A stretch of DNA of 64,000 nucleotides, taken from NCBI GenBank assembly GCA_001189495.1, contig CP012068.1, forward strand, positions 1,488,001 to 1,552,000, given 5' to 3'. The notes under the pieces were generated by a model that worked only from the letters and a program-made list of their open reading frames with translations, ran no database searches and was not told the DNA's origin. Numbering within the stretch: the stretch's first letter is position 1; every line of letters starts with the position of its first letter. This document shows, in pieces, positions 26,475 through 34,404 of the stretch. The translations under genes and the position numbers were made by a program. This DNA is from Eubacterium sulci ATCC 35585. GTDB lineage: Bacteria; Bacillota; Clostridia; Peptostreptococcales; Anaerovoracaceae.

Positions 26475-26563
26475 CGTTACCTCCTTTCCTCATATAGCTT
26501 AAAAGCTACTCGAAATGTATGTAAAAAATCTACATCCGTTCACAACATTGCCTTGCCAAAATT

Positions 26564-27337
26564 TTACAATTGTTTTTTGTTCATACATAGAACGCTCATC
26601 CAAATAGCTAACATTCCCAACAATAATGATAAAATAATAACAGCTATATAATCTACAGGCTTCGCATTTCCGACAAGAAGCTCTGCTGTATCAGTTAATT
26701 TGAGCATTGAGTACTTTTTGATATCAGGCATAAGCTTAATCACATAGCCAATAACCACACATAAACCCAATTCTATTAGAATAAAACCGCTATTATTCTG
26801 AATTACCGAAAACAAAACAAACAAACAATTAATTAATAAGCCGAACAAATACCATATTACCGCCGCAAAAAAAAGATTATTTGCAATGCTATTGTCCCAA
26901 AAATAGGCATTATAACCATAAGTAATTCCAAAACATAGCCAATATCCTATGCTCCACAAAAGCATAATAAATAAGCTCTTAGCTAATACAACAACGCTTC
27001 TGGGTAACCCCTTGGTCAAAACTAATATAAGTGTCCCGGACTGATATTCCTTAACAAATGTGTTGCTCATTACCAGTAAAAATGCAATAAGAGCCATCGG
27101 AATATTTTTAAAAAACTGTGTCCAAGAAGTCATTGCATCAACCGTCATGTTAGATACAGTCATTCCTAGCTGTTCAAAAGAGTCACTCATTGTTTCTATC
27201 ATCCAAGGAATAATTTTTGCGGTTACTGGATTAAGAAACCCCATAAACACAAATATTATAGTAAGGATAATCACTTTGCCGCTTCTTAAACCCTCGCTCC
27301 ATTCCTTTTTCATAAAAATAAATAAACTTCTCATCAT
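26564..27337 (-). CDS. ABC-2 type permease (YxlG-like)
   Basis: A 257-aa protein with six hydrophobic segments and the ABC-2 subfamily start (FIFMKKEWSEGLRSGKVI). It overlaps the ATPase stop by 4 bp. Together with the ATPase and the PLDc_N protein it matches the arrangement of Bacillus yxlEFG in the sigY operon, an exporter of unknown substrate tied to antimicrobial-peptide tolerance. Confidence 0.88.
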   Translation of the reverse strand: MMRSLFIFMKKEWSEGLRSGKVIILTIIFVFMGFLNPVTAKIIPWMIETMSDSFEQLGMTVSNMTVDAMTSWTQFFKNIPMALIAFLLVMSNTFVKEYQSGTLILVLTKGLPRSVVVLAKSLFIMLLWSIGYWLCFGITYGYNAYFWDNSIANNLFFAAVIWYLFGLLINCLFVLFSVIQNNSGFILIELGLCVVIGYVIKLMPDIKKYSMLKLTDTAELLVGNAKPVDYIAVIILSLLLGMLAIWMSVLCMNKKQL

Positions 27338-28230
27338 CTAATCACTTTCATAAATACGCTTTCCAACGAAGGGGTTTCACGCTCTATTTTCTGAAAAAAC
27401 ATCTCATTTTCAATCATATACTTTAATATCTCTGTAAACTTTCCGTTATTTTCTCTAAGGATAAGAGTATTTCGATTCACAAACTCAAGTTCAGAGAATT
27501 TTTGAGCAAGCAAATCAGCATCGCTGTCAAAATTCATTTCAAACACGTATTCATTTCCCGAAAATTTTTCTCTCACAGTAGATATTTCTCCCTGCAAAGC
27601 AATAACACCATCATTCATAAATGCCACATTCGTACAAATACGTTCGACATCTGACAATATATGAGTAGAAAAAACAATAGTTGTTTCTTCTTTAGCAGCA
27701 TATAAAACGTCCAGTATTTCCTTACGTCCAATAGGATCAAGAGCTGATGTTGGTTCATCACATATGAGGAGTTTCGGTGAATTCATCAATGCTTGCGCTA
27801 TTCCAAGTCGCTGTTTCATTCCTCTCGAAAAGCCACCTATCCTATGAGTAGAATCGTTCATTCCGACCAACCTTAGCAATCTACTGCTTCTTTCTTTTAT
27901 ACTTCTCTCATCCAATCCGCTCAATCTTCCACAAAACTGAAGATATTCTAATGACGTCATGAAAGAATAAAATTCTGGTACATCTGGTAAATACCCGATA
28001 AATTTATTTGTTTCTGTCTGCCCGAACGATACTTTTCTACCGCAAACATACACTTCTCCTTCATCTGGCATGAGCAGCCCAAGTACTGCTTTCATAACTG
28101 TAGTTTTTCCAGCACCATTCTTGCCAACCAGTCCGAACACGCTGTTCTCAGGCACAGTTAAATCTAATCCTTTCAACACCTCTTTATTGCCATATCTCTT
28201 TTTAAGGTTTTTGACTGAAAGAATATTCAT
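27334..28230 (-). CDS. ABC transporter ATPase (YxlF-like)
   Basis: A 298-aa ATPase with Walker A GKNGAGKTT, signature FSRGMKQRLG, Walker B LLICDEPTS, the switch His in FSTHILSD and a C-terminal extension as in drug/bacteriocin exporters of the CcmA/NatA group. Its partner permease follows with a 4-bp overlap and the small membrane protein precedes by 1 bp. Confidence 0.92.
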   Translation of the reverse strand: MNILSVKNLKKRYGNKEVLKGLDLTVPENSVFGLVGKNGAGKTTVMKAVLGLLMPDEGEVYVCGRKVSFGQTETNKFIGYLPDVPEFYSFMTSLEYLQFCGRLSGLDERSIKERSSRLLRLVGMNDSTHRIGGFSRGMKQRLGIAQALMNSPKLLICDEPTSALDPIGRKEILDVLYAAKEETTIVFSTHILSDVERICTNVAFMNDGVIALQGEISTVREKFSGNEYVFEMNFDSDADLLAQKFSELEFVNRNTLILRENNGKFTEILKYMIENEMFFQKIERETPSLESVFMKVIR

Positions 28231-28231
28231 T

Positions 28232-28435
28232 CTATGATTCCTCTTTTCCTAAAGCAAGATATAGAATTGGTCCAATAAAATTCATTCCAACAATCACAAT
28301 AATCATCCACATAAGTCGATTTCCATGTTTATAATTTTTATGCGTAAGAATATGACGAATAACATATACCAATAGTATCAATTCAATTATAACAAGAGGT
28401 ATTAAAAAAGGTAAAAATTCTTTAAAAATTTCCAT
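28232..28435 (-). CDS. PLDc_N-type small membrane protein (YxlE-like)
   Basis: A 67-aa protein with two membrane helices (about 8-28 and 43-62) and the signature GNRLMWMIIVIVGMNFIGP (N-x-I-GP), as in the phospholipase-D N-terminal membrane domain and in YxlE. In sigY-type operons such proteins act as negative regulators of the sigma factor; here no sigma gene is visible nearby. Confidence 0.82.
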   Translation of the reverse strand: MEIFKEFLPFLIPLVIIELILLVYVIRHILTHKNYKHGNRLMWMIIVIVGMNFIGPILYLALGKEES

Positions 28436-28588
28436 CTCATTCTCGTATGATTATTACGAATAAAATCACACTTCTCCTTTCTTCATTCTTTAAGCTATAC
28501 CGTACAAAGACCGTCTAAAGATTTTACACCGAATCCGCTTTCATATTTTCCAATTTTTTGTGTTTTTTGACTCAACCCTCTCCATAAT

Positions 28589-28735
28589 TTATGAGACATC
28601 ACAGTCTAAACAATTACACATCCTTAACAACACATCTGTTGTGACATTTTCACCATTCTTAATCTTATAAAACGTACTTCGGCTAATATTGATATCGTCT
28701 ATGTTATACCATATAAACGCGTCTTTGTCATCACA
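28589..28735 (-). pseudogene. Cro/C1-type HTH regulator fragment
   Basis: The frame reads INISRSTFYKIKNGENVTTD and VLLRMCNCLDCDVS then a stop, the second half of a standard helix-turn-helix repressor. The N-terminal helices are replaced by unrelated codons and there is no start. The rest of 28436-28876 holds no other gene; the promoter of the next gene is probably at about 28800-28860. Confidence 0.7.
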
Positions 28736-28876
28736 CTTTTCTGTTTTTTCAAACTTATAAATATCAAGTGCAAATTAGAATTTTTTCATTATAAATTTTA
28801 ATTATTGTCTTATCACACCTACATATTACTATAAACAGAAATTAGATTCTTTTAGAAAAGGCGGTGTATTAAATTC

Positions 28877-29281
28877 ATGGATTTTGGAATGATTTTAAAA
28901 AATTTAAGAAAAGAAAAGGGCTTAACCCAGGCCCAACTTGGTGCTAAAATAGGCGTCACTGAGAAAACTATAAACAACTATGAAACTAAAGGTAAAAGAC
29001 CTAGGAATATTGATGTATACTATAAGTTATCAGAGGTATTTAATGTAGGTATGTCAGACCTTGTAGGCGAAGAAGAAGCTTTCTACTACAATGCTCAAAA
29101 ACAATACGGATATAACGGTAAGAAGCAAGCCAGAGAACTTGCAAAAAATCTATCTGGTATGTTTGCAGGTGGTGAACTTCCTGAAGAAGATGCCGATGTA
29201 GTTTTTAAGATGATTCAAGAAGCTTATTGGAAGATGAAATTAGAAAACAAAGCGAAATACTCAAACAAAACAGGTGACTAA
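28877..29281 (+). CDS. XRE family regulator (ImmR-like)
   Basis: A 134-aa protein with an N-terminal Cro/C1 helix-turn-helix (LRKEKGLTQAQLGAKIGVTE, then KTINNYETKGKRP) and a helical C-terminal half. It is followed 2 bp later by a broken ImmA/IrrE-type metalloprotease gene. In ICEBs1-like elements this pair forms the repressor/anti-repressor switch, so it is a leftover of an integrated element or phage. Confidence 0.87.
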   Translation: MDFGMILKNLRKEKGLTQAQLGAKIGVTEKTINNYETKGKRPRNIDVYYKLSEVFNVGMSDLVGEEEAFYYNAQKQYGYNGKKQARELAKNLSGMFAGGELPEEDADVVFKMIQEAYWKMKLENKAKYSNKTGD

Positions 29282-29283
29282 AT

Positions 29284-29650
29284 ATGAATGTTGAAGAAAT
29301 TCGTAAAAAGGTAAAAGGCTTAAGAGTAAATATAAAACTAATGATCCATACCAACTACTAGATTACCTAAATATTCGATTACATTACTTTCCTTCTCCTA
29401 CCACTTCACTGCTAGGAATGTATACTAAGGTGCTTAATGGAAGGTTTATCTACATATCAAGTGAATTAGACTATAAAGAACGTTCTGTAATAGCACATGA
29501 ACTTGGTCACGATCAGCTTCACAGATTTCTTATGAAGAAAAAAGGACTAGGGAGTTTTAATTTCATCTCAAATATGAGTAACAGATACGAGGATGAAGCT
29601 AATCACTTTGCTGCTGAACTTCTTATAAGTGATGCATCAATAGTCGATAT
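29284..29650 (+). pseudogene. ImmA/IrrE-type metalloprotease, frameshifted and truncated
   Basis: The start (MNVEEIRKKVKGLRV) is in one frame and the rest (KTNDPYQLLDYLNIRLHYF on to IAHELGHDQLH with its zinc HExxH, and EDEANHFAAELLISDAS) in another. Restoring one A in the run near 29331-29336 would rejoin them (RVKYKTNDPYQ). After about 29650 the homology stops at a junction with foreign DNA on the opposite strand. The XRE regulator therefore has lost its antirepressor. Confidence 0.85.
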
Positions 29651-29839
29651 GGTTTGTTGTGAGATTCCGATGGTAACTTCTTTTTGTAAAAAAGATGCTA
29701 TTGCTCCAAATATGCAAAACATCATCAGCAAATATAGCAATGCCGTTCCTATGCCGAGCAGTAATGTTAGAAATGCAGTGATGATACTAAGCAGCAAGCT
29801 GATTGGAAACAGTATTATTTTCGTTATCCACCTAATCAT
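29603..29839 (-). CDS. small membrane protein of conjugative-element type (possibly truncated)
   Basis: A 78-aa protein starting MIRWITKIILFPISLLLSII, with three hydrophobic helices to about residue 60. It resembles small CD1845-like membrane proteins of clostridial conjugative transposons. The end runs into the ImmA relic, so the last 15-20 residues are probably not native. It starts 3 bp after the preceding 62-codon gene, with that gene's end supplying the ribosome site (GGGAAGTGATG). Confidence 0.55.
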   Translation of the reverse strand: MIRWITKIILFPISLLLSIITAFLTLLLGIGTALLYLLMMFCIFGAIASFLQKEVTIGISQQTISTIDASLIRSSAAK

Positions 29840-29842
29840 TTT

Positions 29843-30031
29843 TTATTCATCACTTCCCAATTCATACTTTGTATCTCCACACACCATATCAATGCAAACA
29901 TTCACATCTATATAATTTTTTAGGACTTTTTTTCGTCCACCTTCGCCATCTTCTACAAATACATAATGCTTGTAAAACTGCTTAAAATGCAGGATTTTCA
30001 CGATTTCACTCTTTGTATCAACGCTATGCAC
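29843..30031 (-). CDS. small hypothetical protein of a conjugative-element remnant
   Basis: A 62-codon frame (..VKILHFKQFYKHYVFVEDGE..). The first 11 codons overlap an rlmD-type 3' end (see 29999-30060), so a GTG start near 29998 (after AAAGAGTG) is more likely, giving about 51 aa. Cotranscribed with the membrane protein downstream. No family recognised; it looks like the first gene inside an attachment site. Confidence 0.45.
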   Translation of the reverse strand: MHSVDTKSEIVKILHFKQFYKHYVFVEDGEGGRKKVLKNYIDVNVCIDMVCGDTKYELGSDE

Positions 30032-30060
30032 TCCGTATGTCCCGTATGTGGGAACATATC
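29999..30060 (-). pseudogene. rlmD 3' end duplicate (attachment-site copy)
   Basis: The minus strand reads DMFPHTGHTECIALIQRVKS and a stop. Positions 30029-30060 match rlmD (36020-36051) with one difference, after which this copy has an alternative tail ECIALIQRVKS, as expected when an element inserted at the codons for HTEC supplies or displaces the gene end. Confidence 0.75.
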
Positions 30061-30128
30061 TATAAACCTTTTAACGATAGCTTAAGGTTATCGTTAAAAG
30101 GTATTAGCTCGACAAACTGGGATTTAAA
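30061..30128 (-). repeat. conserved palindromic tail, copy A (after CPBP gene)
   Basis: CCTTTTAACGATA and TATCGTTAAAAGG form perfect 13-bp arms (30067-30101). Between palindrome and stop codon lies CCCAGTTTGTCGAGCTAATA, shared with copies B, C and D. It may also work as a terminator. Confidence 0.85.
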
Positions 30129-30971
30129 TTATCGATGTTTTCTCTTAATCCACGTAAAAACCAAAAGTGCAAAGAAGGCATAAGCGATAATTGCAAAAAC
30201 AGATGCTTCTACGCCAAAATCGCCACCTGTAATCAGTCTATTACCTGAAGATAATACAAAATTATAAATAGAATCACCATCACTTTTTGTTCCGAAATGA
30301 AAAACAGTGCCAACAAACACCATATTCCAAACACCGTGAACAATTGTACTATTCCAAATGCTATTGGACTCTATTGTAACTAGTGAGAATAGTATCCCTA
30401 CCAACGTACCGGCAAATATCAACTGTATTGTACTAATTAGACTTAAATTATTACCTATTATATGCAAAATTCCAAATAATATTGATGGTATAAATATTGC
30501 TATCGCTCGATTCCATTTTTTTTCAAGCAAGCCTAAAATTACTCCTCTAAAGACACTTTCCTCAACAATTCCCGTAGCCACACCGTAGAATAACAACGAG
30601 GAGGTTACTATTACCAATTTATGCCCCTCGTTTCCCGCTGTTAAATTTCCTCCAGATAGTATTAAACAGATCATAACAAAGCCAGTCATAGTAAGTGCAA
30701 CTATGAAATATTTAAAATTCATTCTAACTGGTGTTATCCTGAAAGTTGATAAATTTCCTCTTAATACTTTTTTTGTAAGTATCTTAATCCCTAGAAGGCT
30801 GACTGATATATAGATAACCGCTGACACAATATTTGCGGCCCATGCTGGAATACCATTTTTTGCAATAGTTGATCCTATCCCTAATGCCATCCCCTGTGAT
30901 ATTGCTAAGCAACAAATCGACAAAAAAATTCCTAGTACAACTTTTCGAGTTGAAATTTTATTTTCTTCCAT
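30129..30971 (-). CDS. CPBP family intramembrane metalloprotease
   Basis: A 280-aa protein with seven or eight membrane helices and the three CPBP/Abi motifs: EESVFRG (Glu-Glu and Arg), FGILH and a final N-x-x-H-like HGVWNMVF. Relatives process prenylated or bacteriocin-linked substrates. I choose the ATG at 30971, 5-6 bases after AGGGGGA; the longer frame enters the preceding repeat. Cassette-like module: PLD-type leader upstream, palindromic tail A downstream. Confidence 0.87.
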   Translation of the reverse strand: MEENKISTRKVVLGIFLSICCLAISQGMALGIGSTIAKNGIPAWAANIVSAVIYISVSLLGIKILTKKVLRGNLSTFRITPVRMNFKYFIVALTMTGFVMICLILSGGNLTAGNEGHKLVIVTSSLLFYGVATGIVEESVFRGVILGLLEKKWNRAIAIFIPSILFGILHIIGNNLSLISTIQLIFAGTLVGILFSLVTIESNSIWNSTIVHGVWNMVFVGTVFHFGTKSDGDSIYNFVLSSGNRLITGGDFGVEASVFAIIAYAFFALLVFTWIKRKHR

Positions 30972-30979
30972 AAATCCCC

Positions 30980-31047
30980 CTAACAAATTCTAATTTGTCT
31001 TCGTATAAAATAATTCCCATTATATAAATCCATAAGCTCTTAGCAAA
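30980..31047 (-). pseudogene. PLD-like gene tail, leader copy 1
   Basis: The frame reads LMDLYNGNYFIRRQIRIC with a stop whose TAG is part of the next gene's ribosome site. Bases 30983-31046 match 35657-35726 apart from a few changes. It is directly joined to palindrome B. Confidence 0.7.
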
Positions 31048-31106
31048 CTTTTAACGATAATATAAGGTTATCGTTAAAAGATATTACCTCGATATACTGG
31101 ATTTGT
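31048..31106 (-). repeat. conserved palindromic tail, copy B (after SAP-like gene)
   Basis: CTTTTAACGATA and TATCGTTAAAAG arms (31048-31080), then CCAGTATATCGAGGTAATAT up to the stop of the SAP-like gene. Here the tail is followed at once by the leader of the CPBP module. Confidence 0.85.
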
Positions 31107-31724
31107 TTATTTTTGACACTCCTCTATTTTGTATCTATACTCATCCAAAAGTTGTCTTGAATAGATTTTTTCGTTTGTTGAATCTCTGACTTCTTTCCAT
31201 AGAATAGCAGCAACTTTTAACTTATTAGAATAAAAGTCGCTAAATTCGTCTGAGCAAAAGTCCTTTAGGAATTGATTCCATTGACAAACTGAGTGGTCAT
31301 ACTTAGCATAGTCTGATTCGCCATAGTATACTTTCAGCATATCTTGAATTGTAAAGTTTAAGTCATTCCCAGCTTTCACTTTTCGCCAAGCTGTAGCCAT
31401 GTCAGCATTAAATTTGAATGGTTCAACACCTGTTGCAACCGAAAAATACTCTCGAAATTTTTGATTAAAGGAAAAGCCACATTCAAGCAATGGCGTATTT
31501 AATGTTATCGCTTCAGCTTGTTTTTTCTTTACTTTCCTTACAGACTTTTCTATTCTATTTCCCTTGAAATATTGTTCTATAATATAATTTAGCTCCTGTT
31601 TTGTACTTCTGTATTCTAATCCAAGAGACTTACAAATTTGCGAAAGCTCTTCTCGATACCAATAGTATCTGTTAAATTCCTCAAATGATTTTATATTGTT
31701 AAAATCTGGTCGATTTTCTTTCAA
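31107..31724 (-). CDS. SAP-domain-like protein, paralog of element cargo
   Basis: A 205-aa protein collinear with the mobile-element cargo at 14203-14817: SAP-like region LSQICKSLGLEYRSTKQEL and conserved CQWNQFLKDFC, KLKVAAILWKEVRDS. The start is a TTG at 31724 after GAGGTAAG. In this copy the gene sits between a broken PLD-like gene and palindrome B. A nucleic-acid-binding role is inferred from the SAP motif only. Confidence 0.7.
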   Translation of the reverse strand: MKENRPDFNNIKSFEEFNRYYWYREELSQICKSLGLEYRSTKQELNYIIEQYFKGNRIEKSVRKVKKKQAEAITLNTPLLECGFSFNQKFREYFSVATGVEPFKFNADMATAWRKVKAGNDLNFTIQDMLKVYYGESDYAKYDHSVCQWNQFLKDFCSDEFSDFYSNKLKVAAILWKEVRDSTNEKIYSRQLLDEYRYKIEECQK

Positions 31725-31741
31725 CTACTTACCTCAAACTT

Positions 31742-31909
31742 CTAATTTTCTTTTAGTTTTGAAATCATATTTGTATTTGAGTCTTCCTGTGAAACTATTA
31801 TTCTTATATTTAATCCTTGCTTCTTTTTCGCTAATAACCCTTGATAGATAGCTTCATCGGAAAACCATGCAGCTACTGCCCAAATTATAAATTTTGCATT
31901 TCTAATTCC
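31742..31909 (-). pseudogene. PLD-like domain protein, N-terminal fragment
   Basis: The frame reads GIRNAKFIIWAAVAWFSDEA, IYQGLLAKKKQGLNIRIIVS and QEDSNTNMISKLKEN then stop. This is the first part of a phospholipase-D-like (PLDc_2) domain; the HKD core is missing. The C-terminal parts of the same family are at 30980-31047 and 35654-35821. Confidence 0.65.
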
Positions 31910-31939
31910 CTAAATCACTTCACTATAATGATTTTACCC

Positions 31940-32018
31940 CAAATCCCCATTTACATAAAGCGCAATATGCCTTGAATCCCCATTTTAACATTTTTGAATT
32001 TTCCTCAAATCCCTATTC
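31940..32018 (-). pseudogene. second relic of the 5032-5418 gene family
   Basis: The leader GGATTTGAGGAAAATTCAAA and then MLKWGFKAYCALCKWGFG reproduce the start of the gene at 5418. The leader is cut at about 32018 by the IS200 element. Confidence 0.65.
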
Positions 32019-32640
32019 GTCAAGGGCTATTTATTTTTCTTTCCTGTGAACGGATCTATATACTCTTTCAAGCTTATCTGGTCCTCTGCTATATCTTCTT
32101 GAAGTTGTGTACGTATGTATTCCTCTATTCTTTTCTTATTCTTCCCTACTGTATCCACAAAATAGCCTCGACACCAGAAATGTCTATTTCCATATTTATA
32201 TTTTAAATTTGCATGTTTATCGAAAATCATCAATGAGCTTTTCCCTTTGAGATAACCAACAATTTGGGACACACTGTATTTTGGTGGTATCTCTACAAGC
32301 ATATGTATATGATCAGGACAACATTCTGCTTCGATTATTTGTATTCCTTTCCTTTCACACAGAAGCCTTAATATTTTCCCTATCTCTACTCTTATCTTTC
32401 CGTAAATGACTTTTCTTCTGTACTTTTGTGCAAGCACTATGTGATACTTACAATTCCACGATGTATGTGATAAACTATTCTTATCCATTTTGGATTACCT
32501 CCTTGTTTTGATATACGGTTGGTGACCACATTTATCTTAACATAGGAGGTATCTTTTCGCTAAAGCCCTTTAACCTCACCGGCATAGCCGGTGCTTTATT
32601 ATTCATCTCACATTCGTTCGATGAATCACTGCTAAAGCAA
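32019..32640 (-). mobile_element. IS200-type insertion sequence
   Basis: A tnpA gene plus subterminal hairpins on its 5' side: CACCGGC-ATA-GCCGGTG (32577-32593) and ATTCATC/GATGAAT (32601-32626). The low-coordinate end is where similarity to the 5419-5450 leader stops (about 32018). The outer end near 32640 is an estimate. No TnpB is present. Confidence 0.75.
32027..32488 (-). CDS. tnpA: IS200 family Y1 transposase
   Basis: A 153-aa single-domain HUH transposase of normal length: the HUH motif in CPDHIHMLVEIPP and the nucleophilic Tyr in RIEEYIRTQL. It transposes single-stranded DNA using terminal hairpins. Looks intact. A ribosome site (AAGGAGG) is 7 bp before the ATG, probably masked by the hairpin as in IS200. 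Confidence 0.93.
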   Translation of the reverse strand: MDKNSLSHTSWNCKYHIVLAQKYRRKVIYGKIRVEIGKILRLLCERKGIQIIEAECCPDHIHMLVEIPPKYSVSQIVGYLKGKSSLMIFDKHANLKYKYGNRHFWCRGYFVDTVGKNKKRIEEYIRTQLQEDIAEDQISLKEYIDPFTGKKNK

Positions 32641-32704
32641 TACAAAGAAAAAAGCACCTACAAATTTTAGATGCTGGTTTAACTTACATTAACTTTGAAT
32701 ACTA

Positions 32705-33178
32705 CTATTTATTTTGTACTGATATTAAATAATCTAGAAATTGTTTAATCTCATCTCGATCTAATGTTACTGTAAGAAAATTTGCAGTAACACCTTGATG
32801 GTAAAAAAACACTCTCCACTCAAGTGAAATATCTATCATTTCATGTCCTGGTTTAACATAAATGACATCAGGGTTATCTCTTAAATCACTTACTGGGTAT
32901 AATATGAATTCAAAATCTGGTTCCAAAAAAGAAATTTCACAAATATTTGTTATCTTGTTATCTAGCAGCTGAGTCAACCCTTCTACTAAATCATCAATTT
33001 CAAAAGATAGTAGCATTGGATCATTCTTTTTATTAAAATTCAACCATTCCCCAGAAGTGAAACTGTAATCTAATTCACACCATGAATCATATTTATCATC
33101 ATCATTTTTAGGTGACTTGTAGTCTCGTATTTGTAATTCTATTTTAATTCCATCAATATCTATTTCAAAGTCCATCAT
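32705..33178 (-). CDS. WapI-like orphan immunity protein (tentative)
   Basis: A 157-aa acidic, beta-rich protein (IDIDGIKIELQIRDYKSPKN, then CELDYSFTSGEW). It resembles small proteins annotated as WapI-family immunity proteins, by overall pattern only. No toxin gene lies next to it. It is flanked by IS200 and a phage relic. Confidence 0.55.
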   Translation of the reverse strand: MMDFEIDIDGIKIELQIRDYKSPKNDDDKYDSWCELDYSFTSGEWLNFNKKNDPMLLSFEIDDLVEGLTQLLDNKITNICEISFLEPDFEFILYPVSDLRDNPDVIYVKPGHEMIDISLEWRVFFYHQGVTANFLTVTLDRDEIKQFLDYLISVQNK

Positions 33179-33234
33179 GTCTCACTCACAGTCAATTTAC
33201 TATATTTTTATTTTCTATATTATACCCAATAATA

Positions 33235-33447
33235 TTAGAACCTATCAAACTCCGCCTGTCCAGCCGCCTTGCTATATTTAACACCATCATTTGATTTTTC
33301 AGTCCAGATATCCAGTACCATACCGATTGTAAGTAAATCAAGTTCAGAAATGTTTATCCCTATTTCCACGCATCTTAATAAAAATAGGGCTGTTGTCATT
33401 TCCCTGCTACTTTTTGGAAGTTTTTTTAGACTGAACTTCCGTCTCAA
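33235..33447 (-). pseudogene. phage tail assembly chaperone, second frame
   Basis: The frame gives SREMTTALFLLRCVEIGINI, SELDLLTIGMVLDIWTEK and a DGVKYSKAAGQAEFDRF end, which fits the second part of tail-chaperone pairs in Firmicutes siphophages. It overlaps the first frame at 33407-33447 around a seven-A run, where such phages use programmed frameshifting. Confidence 0.65.
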
Positions 33448-33690
33448 GGTTTACTCCCCTAAGTTCAAGTATTTCAGGTAGAATCTCATAAATGGAAAAC
33501 ATCTCAAACTGATCAAGCCAATCATCAATATTTCCAGCAATACTTCTATCTGCATGGTAAGCCATGATGTAGGCTACATTTTCAAATATCTCAAGGTCAT
33601 CTATTTCAAATGAACCCTCACTTGCTTTGAAGGTTTTTTCTAGCTTTGATATGTCCTTGAATATATCTCTTTTAACACTAGGTATGTCAA
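33407..33690 (-). pseudogene. phage tail assembly chaperone, first frame, 5' truncated
   Basis: The frame reads FDIPSVKRDIFKDISKLEKT, FKASEGSFEIDDLEIFENVA, YIMAYHADRSIAGNIDDWLD and ends VNLETEVQSKKTSKK. No start codon remains: the 5' end is fused to an rlmD-type junction at about 33700. Relic of a prophage tail region. Confidence 0.65.
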
Positions 33691-33699
33691 ATAGTTGCG

Positions 33700-33785
33700 T
33701 TCGTATGTGTGAACATATCTATAACCTTTTAACGATAGATTGTGGTTATCGTTAAAAAGTATTACCTGGACAAACTTGGATTTTA
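33700..33785 (-). repeat. conserved palindromic tail, copy C (after TfoX copy 2)
   Basis: TTAACGATA/TATCGTTAA arms (33729-33755) with CCAAGTTTGTCCAGGTAATA on the gene side and, on the far side, ATATGTTCACACATACGAAC (33703-33722), a variant of the rlmD-end sequence. Confidence 0.8.
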
Positions 33786-34106
33786 TTATTTCTTTTTCTT
33801 TGGTTTTGGTGCAGGTAACTCATCAAACATTGAATTAAATAAGCCGGTTAAATATTCTTTATTGTCAACATCATCTACCAATAGCATTTCCTTTGCCCCT
33901 TCATACGGCAATTCGTATTCTGCATTCGGCATATATTCTATTGCAGATTTAACAGGCTTCACTAACAATCTATCATCATAAATTCCACCTACGATTTTTC
34001 CATGATAATAAATGATATATTCGCCCATCATTGTACGATAAGTAATATCTTCCAATTCTGATAACTGCTCTAAAATGAAATTTAAATATTCCTTACTTGA
34101 TGCCAT
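33786..34106 (-). CDS. TfoX N-terminal-domain protein, copy 2
   Basis: A 106-aa paralog of the protein at 25704-26024, differing at about a dozen positions; both end PAPKPKKKK. Only this copy has the palindromic tail. Probably cotranscribed with the small gene upstream (29 bp gap). Role unknown. Confidence 0.85.
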   Translation of the reverse strand: MASSKEYLNFILEQLSELEDITYRTMMGEYIIYYHGKIVGGIYDDRLLVKPVKSAIEYMPNAEYELPYEGAKEMLLVDDVDNKEYLTGLFNSMFDELPAPKPKKKK

Positions 34107-34135
34107 ACTCTTTTCCTATTTATCCTCTTGAATTG

Positions 34136-34330
34136 TCAAGTCAAGTTTTTTAAATATGACATTGCATATTTTAAAATGATTTCATCTGAATAATTGCCAC
34201 CAGTAGAATACGAAATATTCATTATAGTCAACGTTAATTCATTGAGGTCTATTTTATCATTTACTAGTTTTGATAAGATTTTTTTACATCTTTCAAAATC
34301 TTCTTTGGTTGCTCCAAATGGCAATTTCAC
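34136..34330 (-). CDS. small hypothetical protein
   Basis: A 64-aa helical protein (KLPFGATKEDFERCKKILSK..). I choose the GTG at 34330, 8 bp after AAGGAG, instead of the GTG at 34339 that overlaps it. Its leader at 34364-34385 (ACCCTATAAATTCTAATTTG) matches the leader of the 35374 and CPBP modules. No family recognised. Confidence 0.5.
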   Translation of the reverse strand: MKLPFGATKEDFERCKKILSKLVNDKIDLNELTLTIMNISYSTGGNYSDEIILKYAMSYLKNLT

Positions 34331-34404
34331 AGCATTCACTCCTTATGCAATTCTAAATTAAACTACCCTATAAATTCTAATTTGGTTCTATACTATATAT
34401 TTAA

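Noticed and set aside
29651-29915. C-terminal part of the ImmA-type plus-strand frame
   Set aside because: After about 29650 the plus-strand translation is the antisense of two small minus-strand genes; it is not part of the protease.
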